Assembly: GCA_963798985.1 (NCBI GenBank) | Contig: CAWCVL010000005.1 | Span: forward strand, 124,001 to 188,000 | DNA from: JACCTU01 sp963798985 | GTDB lineage: Bacteria > Actinomycetota > Thermoleophilia > Gaiellales > Gaiellaceae | Direction: 5' to 3' | DNA: 64,000 nucleotides | Shown: positions 53,866-62,443 of the stretch, in pieces | Layout of the letters: each line of letters starts with the position of its first letter | Position numbering within the stretch: position 1 is the stretch's first letter | The notes under the pieces: model-generated | The model's database searches: none | Told to the model about the DNA's origin: nothing | Seen by the model: only the letters and a program-made list of their open reading frames with translations | Program-made: the position numbers and the translations under genes

Positions 53866-55233
53866 GTGATTTTCGGAACACAACACGGGCTCTGGCTGGG
53901 TGCGACGGTTGCTGCGCTGGCGTTGACGGGTGCAGCCGGCGCCTCGGGCGATTCAGCTGAAGCAGCCGCTGCTCGCGACCGCGCGGTGACTGACATGCCT
54001 GACGACATCTCAGGCGCCCAGGTGCACTTTCTCTACGTCGTGCCTTCAGACGGCGCTGACGCGCAGCTGGATACGAACGGAGTGATGGAGCAGTCGATCG
54101 CTCGGATCGAGCGATGGTTCGTGAAGCAGGCTGGCAACCAGGGGTTGCGCGTCGACACATACAACGGAGTTCCGGACATTACGTTCGTGCGACTGCCGCA
54201 CTCGGCTGCGCAAGCTACGGCCGCGAATCCGTGGCCGCTCTGGGTGATCGGCGAAGACCTCGTCGCCGCAGGATTCAACAATCCAACCAAGGTCTACACG
54301 GCCTTCTACGACGGGCCCAGTGCGTGGGCGTGCGGAGGAGCGAAGTCACCCGCGTTGCCGAAGTTGGGTGCCATGTACCTCCGGGCACAGCCGACGGGCG
54401 CCACGCTTCCGTGTAGTGCAGCGCCGGGATTCGGCACTGGTACGGATCGACCGGGCTACTTCGAGATCGGTCTCCTGCACGAGATCCTGCACGTGATCGG
54501 GTTCTCGCCACCCTGCGCCCCTCACGCGAGCGCCAGCGCCTTCCCAGACCACGTCAACGACAGTCCGACCGACCTGATGTACGGCCCCGACGCGACGCAC
54601 ACGGCGGGTTGGAACTGGGCGAACGCCGTCTTGGACTTCAACCGCGACGACTACTACCGGGCCAACGTACCCGGGCTGTCCCGACTTGTCGAACAGTCCA
54701 TACCTTGCGTCCCTTCACTCCGTCTCCGTCACGGTAAACGGCCCCGGCACCGTGACGAGCAGCCCCGCGGGGATCGACTGTCCCGCTGCTTGCAACGGGA
54801 TGTTCCCGCGTTCGGTCACGCTCACCGCGACGCCATCCGCGGGCGCGGCTTTCAGGGGCTGGACAGGAGTGTGCAACGGGACGGCTCTCCCTGCAGCGTC
54901 GCCGGCGAAGGATCCGCGAGCGCGTCGTTCAGCGCCTTGTCGCACCGGCGCACCCTCACGCTGCGTGTTCGCGGGCTGCGTGCGGCAGGCGCACTCCGCG
55001 TCCTCGACGGCTACGAGCGGTGCCGCGAGCGCGTCCCGGTGATCGTCGAACGCCGTGCAAAGCAAGGGTGGTCGATCATCCGTAGGGTGCGCACCGACAA
55101 AGCCGGCCTGTTCACGGCTCCGCTACCGAAGGGTCGTGCGACGTACCGCGCACACGCGCCGGAGTTGATGGCGAACGGCGAGCGATGCGTCAAGACAGTC
55201 TCGCGCACCGCAAGGAGTTCATCCGACCGGTGA
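53866..55233 (+). CDS. Secreted zinc metalloprotease with bacterial-repeat domain (two frameshifts)
   Basis: About 455 residues. A signal peptide (LWLGATVAALALTGAAGAS) is followed by a metalloprotease-like domain with LLHEILHVIGFSPPC (HExxHxxGF zinc motif, about residue 206) and ASAFPDHVNDSPTDLMYG downstream. Then a divergent InlB B-type repeat (VTVNGPGTVTSSPAGIDC, AFRGWTGVC) and a C-terminal beta domain (RTLTLRVRGLRAAGALRVLD). A shift near 54675 and a one-base loss near 54890 move the repeat domain to another frame and back. Cargo of island 2. GTG 53866 is the start. Substrate unknown. Confidence 0.72.
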   Translation: MIFGTQHGLWLGATVAALALTGAAGASGDSAEAAAARDRAVTDMPDDISGAQVHFLYVVPSDGADAQLDTNGVMEQSIARIERWFVKQAGNQGLRVDTYNGVPDITFVRLPHSAAQATAANPWPLWVIGEDLVAAGFNNPTKVYTAFYDGPSAWACGGAKSPALPKLGAMYLRAQPTGATLPCSAAPGFGTGTDRPGYFEIGLLHEILHVIGFSPPCAPHASASAFPDHVNDSPTDLMYGPDATHTAGWNWANAVLDFNRDDYYRANVPGLSRLVEQSIPCVPSLRLRHGKRPRHRDEQPRGDRLSRCLQRDVPAFGHAHRDAIRGRGFQGLDRSVQRDGSPCSVAGEGSASASFSALSHRRTLTLRVRGLRAAGALRVLDGYERCRERVPVIVERRAKQGWSIIRRVRTDKAGLFTAPLPKGRATYRAHAPELMANGERCVKTVSRTARSSSDR

Positions 55234-55246
55234 GATGGGGACGCTC

Positions 55247-55374
55247 ATGAGGCAATCCGTGATCGGCGCGATCGCGCTCTTGGCGCTGGCGCAATCGCTG
55301 GCGCGCACTGCGTCCATCGCGCACAGAAGCGACCTCCTTGCAGCGATTTTCGATGAGGGGAACGCCACTTCCTA
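55247..55374 (+). pseudogene. Signal-peptide-like ORF cut by tRNA repeat 3
   Basis: ATG 55247 or 55259 opens a short frame (MRQSVIGAIALLALAQSLAR) that looks like a signal peptide and runs to a TAA contributed by the 42-bp repeat. It may be the remnant of a gene truncated at the island's right end. Its sequence from about 55282 matches the right end of island 1. Confidence 0.4.
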
Positions 55375-55410
55375 AACCGCGTGCGCTGGTTCGATTCCGG
55401 CCGGGGGCAT
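55369..55410 (+). repeat. attR-like tRNA-Arg 3' half (42 bp, copy 3)
   Basis: Third exact copy of the tRNA 3' half; marks the right boundary of island 2. The following 190 bp before the LuxR-type regulator show no gene. Confidence 0.92.
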
Positions 55411-55634
55411 CACCGGTATGCAGGCAATTCCCGCCTTGAGCAGGAGACTCATGCCGGCCGAGCATCGATTCAACGCTCGCGACCGCTCCGGGTCGCCCTC
55501 CGCGGGCGTCCACTTTCGCGCGAGTTTCGCGCACGCCCTAGCGGGCGACTCGTGCGGGCCGTTGCACAGCCGGTGGGGCGAGAGCCGGCAGTCGAGACTT
55601 GCCTTTCCCGCGGTCCCTGGCACATTGTGACGAG

Positions 55635-58361
55635 GTGGATGGCATCGAGATCGTCGGTAGGGAGGAGGAGCTCAGCTCCCTTCAAGCCTTCGCCGACGAC
55701 GCGAGGCGCGGACCGGCCACGCTCGTAGTCGAGGGCGTCGCGGGGATCGGGAAGTCAACGCTCTGGGAAGCGGGCGTCGAGAAGGCGCGCGCGCACGGGT
55801 TGACAGTCCTTTCGTCGCGTCCGGCCGAGGTGGAGCGCGCCCTCGGCCACGTTGGGCTGGTGGATCTGCTCGAGGGCGTCGTCGACGACGCGATGTCTGC
55901 ACTCTTGACGCCGCGACGGCACGCGCTCCAGGTGGCGCTTCTCCGAGAGGAGGCGTCAGTTGATCCCGTCGATCACCGGACGCTTGCCGTTGCAGTGCGT
56001 GACGTCCTGCAGCTTTTGAGCGAGCGTGGACCGATTCTGGTCGCCGTCGACGACGTTCAGTGGCTCGACCCGTCCTCGTCGCGTGCGCTCGCGTTCGCCC
56101 TTCGGCGGCTCGAGGGGAGCCCGGTCAGCCTTCTACTCGCGCTGCGGCTGGCCGATGGTTCACATCAGTCGGAACTCGAACGCGCTCTGGGTGCGGACGG
56201 CGGCCGGCAGATTGTCGTGGGGCCGCTCAGCACGGGAGCGCTCCATCGCCTTCTGCGCGATCGGCTGGGAACGTCGTTTCCCCGCCAGACATTGCTCCGA
56301 ATCCACGAGCGGTCCGGTGGGAATCCGTTCTTCGCGCTGGAGTTGGCCCGCGTTATCCCGGCGGACATAGACCCGCTTCAGCCGCTTGCGGTTCCCGAGA
56401 AGCTCGAAGAGCTCGTCAGCGCGAGGATCGCGGCGCTTCCTGCGTCGACTCGCAGCGCGCTTGCTCTTGCGGCCGCCGTAGGCACGACGTCGGTGTCTTT
56501 CCTAGAGCGCGCGGGCGTTGCTGCGGACGCACTCGACACGGCTGTCGCCGCCCACATGATCGAGAGCAAGAACGGGATGATCCGCTTCACACACCCGTTG
56601 CTGTCGTCGATTTTGTACGCCGACCTGGGCGAAGAGCGAAGGGGCGTTCACGCCCGTATCGCCGAGATTGCCGAGGACCCGATCCTCGCTGCCCGCCACA
56701 TCGCACTTTCAACCGATGGGCCTAACGCCGACGTTGCGCGTTTGCTCGATGAGGCTGCCACGCTGACGACCGATCGGGGCGCATGGTCCGTGACAGCCGA
56801 GCTGGCAGAGCAGGCGCTCCGGCTGACGTCGCCGGATTGGGGTGACGACCGCCGCCGGCGAGCGCTCGTCGCTGCTCGTGCGAACCTGGCTGCCGGGGAG
56901 TGGACGCGCGCCCGAACGATCGCGACAGATCTGCTGGCCGCCGAGACGGAGGCCGGCCCGCTCCGCGCCGAGGCCCTCCTCCTCCTTGCCGAGTTCGAGC
57001 ACGACGATCTTGCCGTTCCGGTCCTCGCAGAGGCGCTGCGCGAAGCGTCGTCGGACTCGGCGCTCCGGGCGCGCATCCACGTCCGCCTTGCCTACGCGGA
57101 ACGGTTCAGGAAGGGGTTCGTGGCCGCGCTCGAGGGCACCCGTGTCGCACTCGAGCTTGCCGACCGTCTCGATGACGACATTGTCCGACTCGAGGCACTG
57201 GTGCAGTTGCACATGCTTGGCGGCTTCGTGGGCGACGCCGAGACGCGGACGTACGCGATGCGCGCACGCGAGATTGCGAGCGCCGTCGGCGACCCGCGCC
57301 TAGTGCGGAAGGCGAACATCCTCGTCGCTGGGATGCTGTTCGACTCCGGCGACATCGGCCAGCGACGCGCTGTCCTCGAAGGCGAGTATCGAGAGTGGCA
57401 GGAGCGCGACGAGCTCTTCTGCGCAGAGGTGCTCTGGGATCTGTCGTGGATCGAGGTGTGGGACGGGCGTTGGGGGCTCGCGGCCGAGCACGCCGCGCGT
57501 GCCCGCGACATCCGCGTCCAGTACGGGGTCGAGAGGAATCAGGACTACATGCCGAGCTCGTGGGTCGCCATCCATCGCGGGCAGCTCGACCTCGCTCTGC
57601 AGGAGTCCGAGCGAGCCCTGAAGCTCTGCGATGAGCAGATCGGGTTCCATCCGCCCCTGCTCGCAGCGGTCCCGGGACTCGTCGCGCTCTGGCGCGGCGA
57701 CCCAGCGACGGCCGCCGCACGCCTTGGCGTAGCCGACCGGCAGGCGGCGGCTCTTGGATGGGGTGCGCCGGACGCGCGACCATGGACTGGCGACTACGCG
57801 GAGGCGCTGCTCGAGCTCGGCAGGATCGACGACGCGGTGCAAGTCGTCGACCTCTGGGAAGCGGATGCGGTGCGGCTCGGCCGCAATCGCGTACTCGCTC
57901 ACGTGACGCGCTGCCGCGGGCTCGTGGCAGCGGCGCGCGGGGCCGTCGACGAAGCACTGTCGCGCCTGGAGCAGGCGGTCGCGCAACACGACGAGGTCGG
58001 CGATGTCTTTGGACAGGCTCGCGCACTGCTCGCACTCGGCGTCGTCCGAAGGCGCGCGCGGCAGAAGCGGGCTGCCCGCGACGCGATCCACGCAGCGCTT
58101 GAACATTTCGACGCCCTGGGGGCAGCAACGTGGGTTGCGAAAGCCAGCAGCGAGTTCGGCCGGATCGGCGGTCGTACACCCGGGGTAGGGCTGACAGCAG
58201 CCGAGCGCCGCGTCGCCGTCCTGGTCGCCGCCGGCCGGACGAATCGGGAAGTCGCGGCCGAGCTGTTTCTCGGCGAGCGGACCGTGGCCGGGCACCTGAC
58301 CCACGTCTACGCCAAGCTCGGCGTGCGCTCGCGTACCGAGCTCGCGCGCCGATTGTCCTGA
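55635..58361 (+). CDS. Large ATP-binding LuxR-family regulator (LAL type)
   Basis: About 908 residues. Walker A is EGVAGIGKSTLWEAG (near residue 32), Walker B VAVDDVQWLDPSS (near 138), then a long helical TPR-like middle (residues ~330-820). The C-terminal LuxR helix-turn-helix is LTAAERRVAVLVAAGRTNRE (about 850) with LGERTVAGHLTHVYAKLGV. LAL proteins are ATP-dependent activators of catabolic or antibiotic genes. GTG 55635 is preferred (starts VDGIEIVGREEEL); TTG 55599 is an alternative. Lies just outside the tRNA islands; targets may be the unknown genes downstream. Confidence 0.92.
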   Translation: MDGIEIVGREEELSSLQAFADDARRGPATLVVEGVAGIGKSTLWEAGVEKARAHGLTVLSSRPAEVERALGHVGLVDLLEGVVDDAMSALLTPRRHALQVALLREEASVDPVDHRTLAVAVRDVLQLLSERGPILVAVDDVQWLDPSSSRALAFALRRLEGSPVSLLLALRLADGSHQSELERALGADGGRQIVVGPLSTGALHRLLRDRLGTSFPRQTLLRIHERSGGNPFFALELARVIPADIDPLQPLAVPEKLEELVSARIAALPASTRSALALAAAVGTTSVSFLERAGVAADALDTAVAAHMIESKNGMIRFTHPLLSSILYADLGEERRGVHARIAEIAEDPILAARHIALSTDGPNADVARLLDEAATLTTDRGAWSVTAELAEQALRLTSPDWGDDRRRRALVAARANLAAGEWTRARTIATDLLAAETEAGPLRAEALLLLAEFEHDDLAVPVLAEALREASSDSALRARIHVRLAYAERFRKGFVAALEGTRVALELADRLDDDIVRLEALVQLHMLGGFVGDAETRTYAMRAREIASAVGDPRLVRKANILVAGMLFDSGDIGQRRAVLEGEYREWQERDELFCAEVLWDLSWIEVWDGRWGLAAEHAARARDIRVQYGVERNQDYMPSSWVAIHRGQLDLALQESERALKLCDEQIGFHPPLLAAVPGLVALWRGDPATAAARLGVADRQAAALGWGAPDARPWTGDYAEALLELGRIDDAVQVVDLWEADAVRLGRNRVLAHVTRCRGLVAAARGAVDEALSRLEQAVAQHDEVGDVFGQARALLALGVVRRRARQKRAARDAIHAALEHFDALGAATWVAKASSEFGRIGGRTPGVGLTAAERRVAVLVAAGRTNREVAAELFLGERTVAGHLTHVYAKLGVRSRTELARRLS

Positions 58362-58436
58362 CCGCCCGGTCGGCGCGGGCAAAGTCAGGACGTTCTTACC
58401 TTTTCTCGTCGCTCGCCCGGCCGTAGCGTCGAGCGC

Positions 58437-58712
58437 ATGCCCGATTACCTAGTGGAGACCTACCTCGCGCGTGGCCTGGCGGGAGAGCACGCCTCCCGCG
58501 AGCGGCGGGCACGCTCGGCCGCAGAGGAACTTGCGGAAGGAGGCACGCGCGTCCGCTTCGACCATTCGATCTACGTTCCCGAGGACGAGACCTGCTTCTT
58601 CGTCTTCGGCGCTCCCTCGGGTCGTGGCGCCGCTCTCGCAGCGCTGCGGGCAGGGCTCGACCCGATCCGCGTCGTCGAGGCGGTCTCTTCGAGAGAGGCA
58701 CCTTCAAGGTGA
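58437..58712 (+). CDS. DUF4242-like small protein
   Basis: A 91-residue protein: MPDYLVETYLARGLAGEHAS, then RVRFDHSIYVPEDETCFFVF and a C-terminal helix GLDPIRVVEAVSS. This is the pattern of DUF4242/SCO4226-like ferredoxin-fold proteins, one of which binds nickel. Metal binding here is not established. TGA 58710-58712 overlaps the GTG of the next gene, so they are co-translated. Confidence 0.8.
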   Translation: MPDYLVETYLARGLAGEHASRERRARSAAEELAEGGTRVRFDHSIYVPEDETCFFVFGAPSGRGAALAALRAGLDPIRVVEAVSSREAPSR

Positions 58713-59347
58713 CGTCCGACCGGGAGGGCCTGGTCAATTTCAAGGCGGCGCTGCGTCTTGGCCGGTTCGGCTTGCTTGTTCGAACGGCCATGTTGACGTT
58801 GCTCGTCGTAGTCGGACTGGCTGCGATGCTCGCGGCTTCCCCAGCTCAGACGGCGCTTGCCAGAGCAATTCAGGCCGACGATCACGCCGTGCTCGGCGGA
58901 CGGCCGTCGACCTGGTCAGACGCTGTCACCGGTATCTGCGCCAACGCGCTCCTCTTCGAGGGAAGCCATCAAATAGGCACCCGGGCGGGTGCCGTCGCCG
59001 TCGCGCGTGACATACGCGCTTCGACGGCACGGCGGCTTCGACGCATCCGAACACTGCAAGTCGTTCCGCCGGACGAACGCCTCTCGACTCGCTGGCTCAA
59101 ACTCGAGCACCGCCTCGCCGCCGTCTACGCCAGCAGCTACCTGGGCATCTACGACGCCATCGCCGCCGCCGAGACCCCAAGACAACAAGCCCGGCTCCCG
59201 CTCGTGCTGAACAAGCTTCTTCACTCTCCCGACGCACTCCGTGCGATCGCACAGAGCCTCGAGCAACGACTGCACGTACCCGACTGCACGGGCGGCGCCA
59301 CGCCACACGGATCGGGCCCGGCCGCATTCCCGTCCGAAAAGGAGTAG
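58709..59347 (+). CDS. Hypothetical membrane-anchored protein
   Basis: 212 residues from GTG 58709. A single N-terminal hydrophobic segment (LLVRTAMLTLLVVVGLAAML, residues ~22-41) anchors or exports it. The rest is helical with two Cys (GICANALLF near 70 and VPDCTGG near 197). No family recognised. Co-translated with the DUF4242-like gene and followed after 4 bp by the next unknown gene; the three form an operon that probably started with the same promoter. Confidence 0.65.
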   Translation: MTSDREGLVNFKAALRLGRFGLLVRTAMLTLLVVVGLAAMLAASPAQTALARAIQADDHAVLGGRPSTWSDAVTGICANALLFEGSHQIGTRAGAVAVARDIRASTARRLRRIRTLQVVPPDERLSTRWLKLEHRLAAVYASSYLGIYDAIAAAETPRQQARLPLVLNKLLHSPDALRAIAQSLEQRLHVPDCTGGATPHGSGPAAFPSEKE

Positions 59348-59351
59348 GTCG

Positions 59352-59753
59352 ATGGAGCCGCGACTCACACTTGTCCGCATTCGCCGGGTCGTCGGGATCG
59401 CCGCTGTGTCGGAGGCAGAGAGGGACGAGACCGCGACCGGACCGAGCGCCGTCGGCGGGAAGAGCCACACACGTGACGTTCGGCTGCCCACCCGCTTCGC
59501 GAAGGACAGTGGCATTCGGACGAGGGTCGTGCCGATAGCCGCGGTCGCCGCGGTCGCGGCACTCGGCATCGTCGCTGCTCCAGCGGGTTCCCGTTCGACA
59601 GGGGATCGCGACCTGCCCGGCGACAGCTCGGTTCCGTTCTGGCCGCACGAGACAGCTGTGGACGTCGGCACGTCCGAGACGTTCGTCGATGTCCGCGACG
59701 ACGGTTCCTACTTCGATCCGTCGATCGGCCGGCGCGTGTTCCGCGTCAACTAG
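59352..59753 (+). CDS. Hypothetical membrane or exported protein
   Basis: 133 residues from ATG 59352, preceded by AAAAGGAG at good spacing. An unconserved hydrophilic N-terminal half is followed by a hydrophobic segment (VVPIAAVAAVAALGIVAAPA, residues ~60-79) and a hydrophilic tail with VDVRDDGSYFDPSIGRRVF. The tail would face the outside if the segment is an anchor. No family recognised. Third gene of the small operon after the LAL regulator. Confidence 0.6.
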   Translation: MEPRLTLVRIRRVVGIAAVSEAERDETATGPSAVGGKSHTRDVRLPTRFAKDSGIRTRVVPIAAVAAVAALGIVAAPAGSRSTGDRDLPGDSSVPFWPHETAVDVGTSETFVDVRDDGSYFDPSIGRRVFRVN

Positions 59754-59912
59754 GAGGCGGCTCCGCACCTCGCTCGAGTGACCCCAGAGTTGTGCCGCGC
59801 GATTCTCGCGCCGCCGGCGTCCAGAGTCAACTCACGGTCGAGACGTGCGCCGCTCGCTTTTCTCAACCGTGAGGGCTAGCCTTGGCCGAGCAAGAAGGCT
59901 GAAAACATCGTC

Positions 59913-60500
59913 ATGGCGCCGGCAGAACTCGACTTTGCGCAGACGGTAGCGGTGGGATTCCTGAACGCCGTGTTCACGGCGCTGCTCGTGGCTGGTGTAG
60001 CCGCCGTTGTCGTGAAGCGCTACGAGGCCCTTACCGAGGACCGCCGTCAAAAGGCCGAGGCGACCCACGAGGAGCACCTCCAGACGAGGGAGCTCGAGTA
60101 CCAGACGCGGGCGGCACTTCGCGAGACGTACGCGCACTTCCTGGTCGCCCAACGACGCTCCCGCGAGAGCTCGGTCGCGCTTGCAAGAGCCGGCGGCGCT
60201 TCGAAGGACCGCGACCTGGAGACGAAAGCCGTCCACGCCCATGATCAGTTCGTCGACCTGTACCACCGCCTCAATCTCGACGCTTCGCGAACGATGTGGA
60301 AGGACGCCCGTGGTCTGCGAGCGATCCTCGACGACATGCTCAGTGAGGCTCGTGCCGGAGATGCCGCGCGGTGCGAAGAGCTCATCGACGTCGCCCGCGC
60401 GGCACGCCAGAACCTCGAGGGCAGCTTTCGCACAAGGCTCGAGTACCAACCGCTCCAACCGAGGAAGGGCGTGGGCGAGTACGACCGCGATCGAACCTAG
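59913..60500 (+). CDS. Hypothetical membrane protein with coiled coil
   Basis: 195 residues: a hydrophobic N terminus (VGFLNAVFTALLVAGVAAVVV, about residues 13-33) followed by a long charged helix (KRYEALTEDRRQKAEATHEE through ETYAHFLVAQRRSRE) and a helical C-terminal part. It has the look of small bitopic proteins with a cytoplasmic helical domain. No known family. It stands alone between non-coding stretches. Confidence 0.65.
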   Translation: MAPAELDFAQTVAVGFLNAVFTALLVAGVAAVVVKRYEALTEDRRQKAEATHEEHLQTRELEYQTRAALRETYAHFLVAQRRSRESSVALARAGGASKDRDLETKAVHAHDQFVDLYHRLNLDASRTMWKDARGLRAILDDMLSEARAGDAARCEELIDVARAARQNLEGSFRTRLEYQPLQPRKGVGEYDRDRT

Positions 60501-60737
60501 TCCGCTCACGAAAGGGAACGGGTGACAGTTGTGCGAACTGCCGCGAAGTCATACCCTACGTTCTCCGACTTCGACGACCTATGCGGCCGAGGTCTGGAGG
60601 TGCAGTCATGGGAAACGGCCGCCGCAGGGCCGCACGAAGCGCACGGCTTCCATGCTTCGACCAGTTCTGGGCGCGGGGACCTCCGCTCCTGACGTTCCGC
60701 CATCGTCGTCAGGAAATCGCCATACAAGGAGGACAGA

Positions 60738-61850
60738 ATGGCCGCGCCACACGATCTCGTCCCGGTCAGTCCCGACGAACTCTCGAGTGTTCCGGGCTTC
60801 GCGACCATCCGGAAGCACTCGGCCAAGTTTCCGAAGCGAGCCACGACTGCTGCTGAGCTCCGAGCTCGCCAGCAGCGGTTCGTCAAGTCGACCCCGCCGC
60901 CCACAGTCACCCAGCCACGACCCAAGCGAGTGAAGGCGGTCCGCCTCACGACCGCGCAACTGACGAAGCTCCGAGCGGTGCATGAGAGCCAAGCGGCCAC
61001 CGCCGAGCTGGTTGCTCAAAAGCTCGACCCCGAACAGACGCTCGGCTTGGTGTACTCCTCTGTTGCCGCCCTCGAGTACACGAAGCTGAAGGCCGAGCGG
61101 CAGCGACGATTGAAGAAAGGCGAGGACCGTGCCCGCGTCGACGCCCAATGGGCCAAGATCGTCGACGAGGCACGAGACGTCTTCGCCGCGGGTGGCCTGC
61201 AGAACCTCACAGAGGCTGGGATCGAACGGATGGCGAAGGAGCTCTCGCGCAGCCGCGCGAACTTCAACGCCGTCGTCGACATCGCCAACTCGGCCACCGA
61301 CGTGGCGGCCTCCGGCGGACCGAAGCTCGCCTTCGGCAACTTCGTCACCGTCGCCGGGCGCCTCGCAGACTTCTTCGACGTGGTGGTGGTTCCGACGCCA
61401 CCAAATCTCTGCGAGCGACCGATTCAGGGCAGGTACACGAGGCACTTCAGTGCGTCGTTCTCCCTGTCGGTCAGGCTCACTGTGTGGTGCCCGACCTGGA
61501 CGAATCCGTTCCGGACGTGCACCAAGACCTTCACGATCGCGAGCGTCACCTTCAGCGTCGGGCTCGAAGTCAACTATCGGATCACGTGCTGCGGTGCGAC
61601 CGCCTCGGGGGCCGCGTACGCGCAGATCTGCGCCAGCATCGTCGGCATTACGGTCTGTGCTTCGTGTAGTGCGAAGGTCAACGGAGTGGCGGGCATCGCG
61701 AAGTCCGGGTCGGGCTCGTCGTGCACCTACGGGCTCGGAGTCGTCGCCGAGTTGAAGTGCACGGTGGCCGGCGTCACGGTCTTCCAAGCCAGCGCTCCCT
61801 ACGGCTGGACGATCACGGGGCCGTGCCCTCCGGCGTCGCTTCCGTGCTGA
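60738..61850 (+). CDS. Cysteine-rich protein of unknown function
   Basis: 370 residues with an ideal ribosome site (AAGGAGG, 60727-60733). The N-terminal ~200 residues are charged and helical (LRARQQRFVKSTPPP, AALEYTKLKAERQRRLKKGE). After NFVTVAGRLADFFDVVVV the C-terminal ~150 residues are all-beta and hold about 13 Cys, including paired sites TCCGATASG and CASCSAKV, ending SLPC. No signal peptide is evident. It heads a three-gene group with a DUF1360 protein and a small CCGQ protein. It could be a coat or structural protein; no homologue recognised. Confidence 0.65.
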   Translation: MAAPHDLVPVSPDELSSVPGFATIRKHSAKFPKRATTAAELRARQQRFVKSTPPPTVTQPRPKRVKAVRLTTAQLTKLRAVHESQAATAELVAQKLDPEQTLGLVYSSVAALEYTKLKAERQRRLKKGEDRARVDAQWAKIVDEARDVFAAGGLQNLTEAGIERMAKELSRSRANFNAVVDIANSATDVAASGGPKLAFGNFVTVAGRLADFFDVVVVPTPPNLCERPIQGRYTRHFSASFSLSVRLTVWCPTWTNPFRTCTKTFTIASVTFSVGLEVNYRITCCGATASGAAYAQICASIVGITVCASCSAKVNGVAGIAKSGSGSSCTYGLGVVAELKCTVAGVTVFQASAPYGWTITGPCPPASLPC

Positions 61851-61861
61851 CGACGTAGCAC

Positions 61862-62188
61862 GTGCTGGAACGGCAGCCCTCCGAGCCGCTCTTGTTCGCG
61901 TTGAGCGCGCTGGCCGCCTGGCGGGTCACCGCGCTCATCGCGTACGAGAGTGGTCCCTTCCGCGTCCTCGAACGCGTGAGGCGCCTCCTGGTCACGCTCC
62001 GTCTGGGGCGGCTCGTCGGCTGCTTCCACTGTCTAGGCACGTGGATCAGCGCCCTGGTGGTGGTCGCCGTGTACGAACTGTCCTGGTGGTCGGTGCTGCT
62101 CTGGCCGGCAGTGGCCGGCGCAGTGTCGATCGTCGAGCGCTGGCTCGGAGGATCGATGTCGACGGGAGGTGAGGACGATGGCGTTTGA
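61862..62188 (+). CDS. DUF1360-like membrane protein
   Basis: 108 residues from GTG 61862. Three hydrophobic segments (LLFALSALAAWRVTALIAY, TWISALVVVAVYELSWW, VLLWPAVAGAVSIVERWLGG) and the CFHCLGTW motif typical of DUF1360, which includes the Bacillus sporulation protein YjcA. Function unknown. It starts 11 bp after the cysteine-rich gene and its end overlaps the next small gene. Confidence 0.75.
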   Translation: MLERQPSEPLLFALSALAAWRVTALIAYESGPFRVLERVRRLLVTLRLGRLVGCFHCLGTWISALVVVAVYELSWWSVLLWPAVAGAVSIVERWLGGSMSTGGEDDGV

Positions 62189-62429
62189 CGGATGCTGCGG
62201 CCAGCCGAGCTCACGCCGCCGGATGCGAGCTCCACCGGAGCGGTTGCCTCCGAACCCGAAGCCGAAAGGAGGGGTCGCCATGATCTTTCTCGGATCCGGC
62301 CGTCGTGAGGTTCGAGGGCCGGTTTCGGGAAGCACCTACGTCGTCGCGGACCATCGCCGGCACTTTCGTGCCGACCCCGAGGACGTCGACCACCTCTTGC
62401 GCCGACGAGACTTCATCCTCCAGCCGTGA
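62178..62429 (+). CDS. Small basic protein, CCGQ start
   Basis: 83 residues from ATG 62178, which lies inside the end of the DUF1360 gene after GGAGG. It begins MAFDGCCGQPSSRRRMR. A second possible start at the internal ATG (62280) would give a 49-residue form, MIFLGSGRREVRG then VVADHRRHFRADPEDVDHLL, that looks like the small beta-helical proteins found near phage head genes. No function assignable. Confidence 0.55.
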   Translation: MAFDGCCGQPSSRRRMRAPPERLPPNPKPKGGVAMIFLGSGRREVRGPVSGSTYVVADHRRHFRADPEDVDHLLRRRDFILQP

Positions 62430-62443
62430 CGTTCCAGTGACGC

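Larger units (their letters stand above)
53541..55410. mobile_element. Island 2 between tRNA-Arg repeats 2 and 3
   Basis: About 1.8 kb bounded by the same 42-bp repeat. Contains a hairpin, a possible leader peptide and the secreted metalloprotease gene on the plus strand. No recombinase gene. Lower GC than the flanking genome by eye. Confidence 0.6.

Noticed and set aside
51090..55368. An integrase or transposase within the tRNA islands
   Set aside because: No frame in either island shows a recombinase motif; the large frames are the MMPL exporter, the metalloprotease and their shadows.
60521..60700. A 58-residue GTG-started frame upstream of the Cys-rich gene
   Set aside because: No ribosome site, no homology, and it ends without relation to the well-marked start at 60738.
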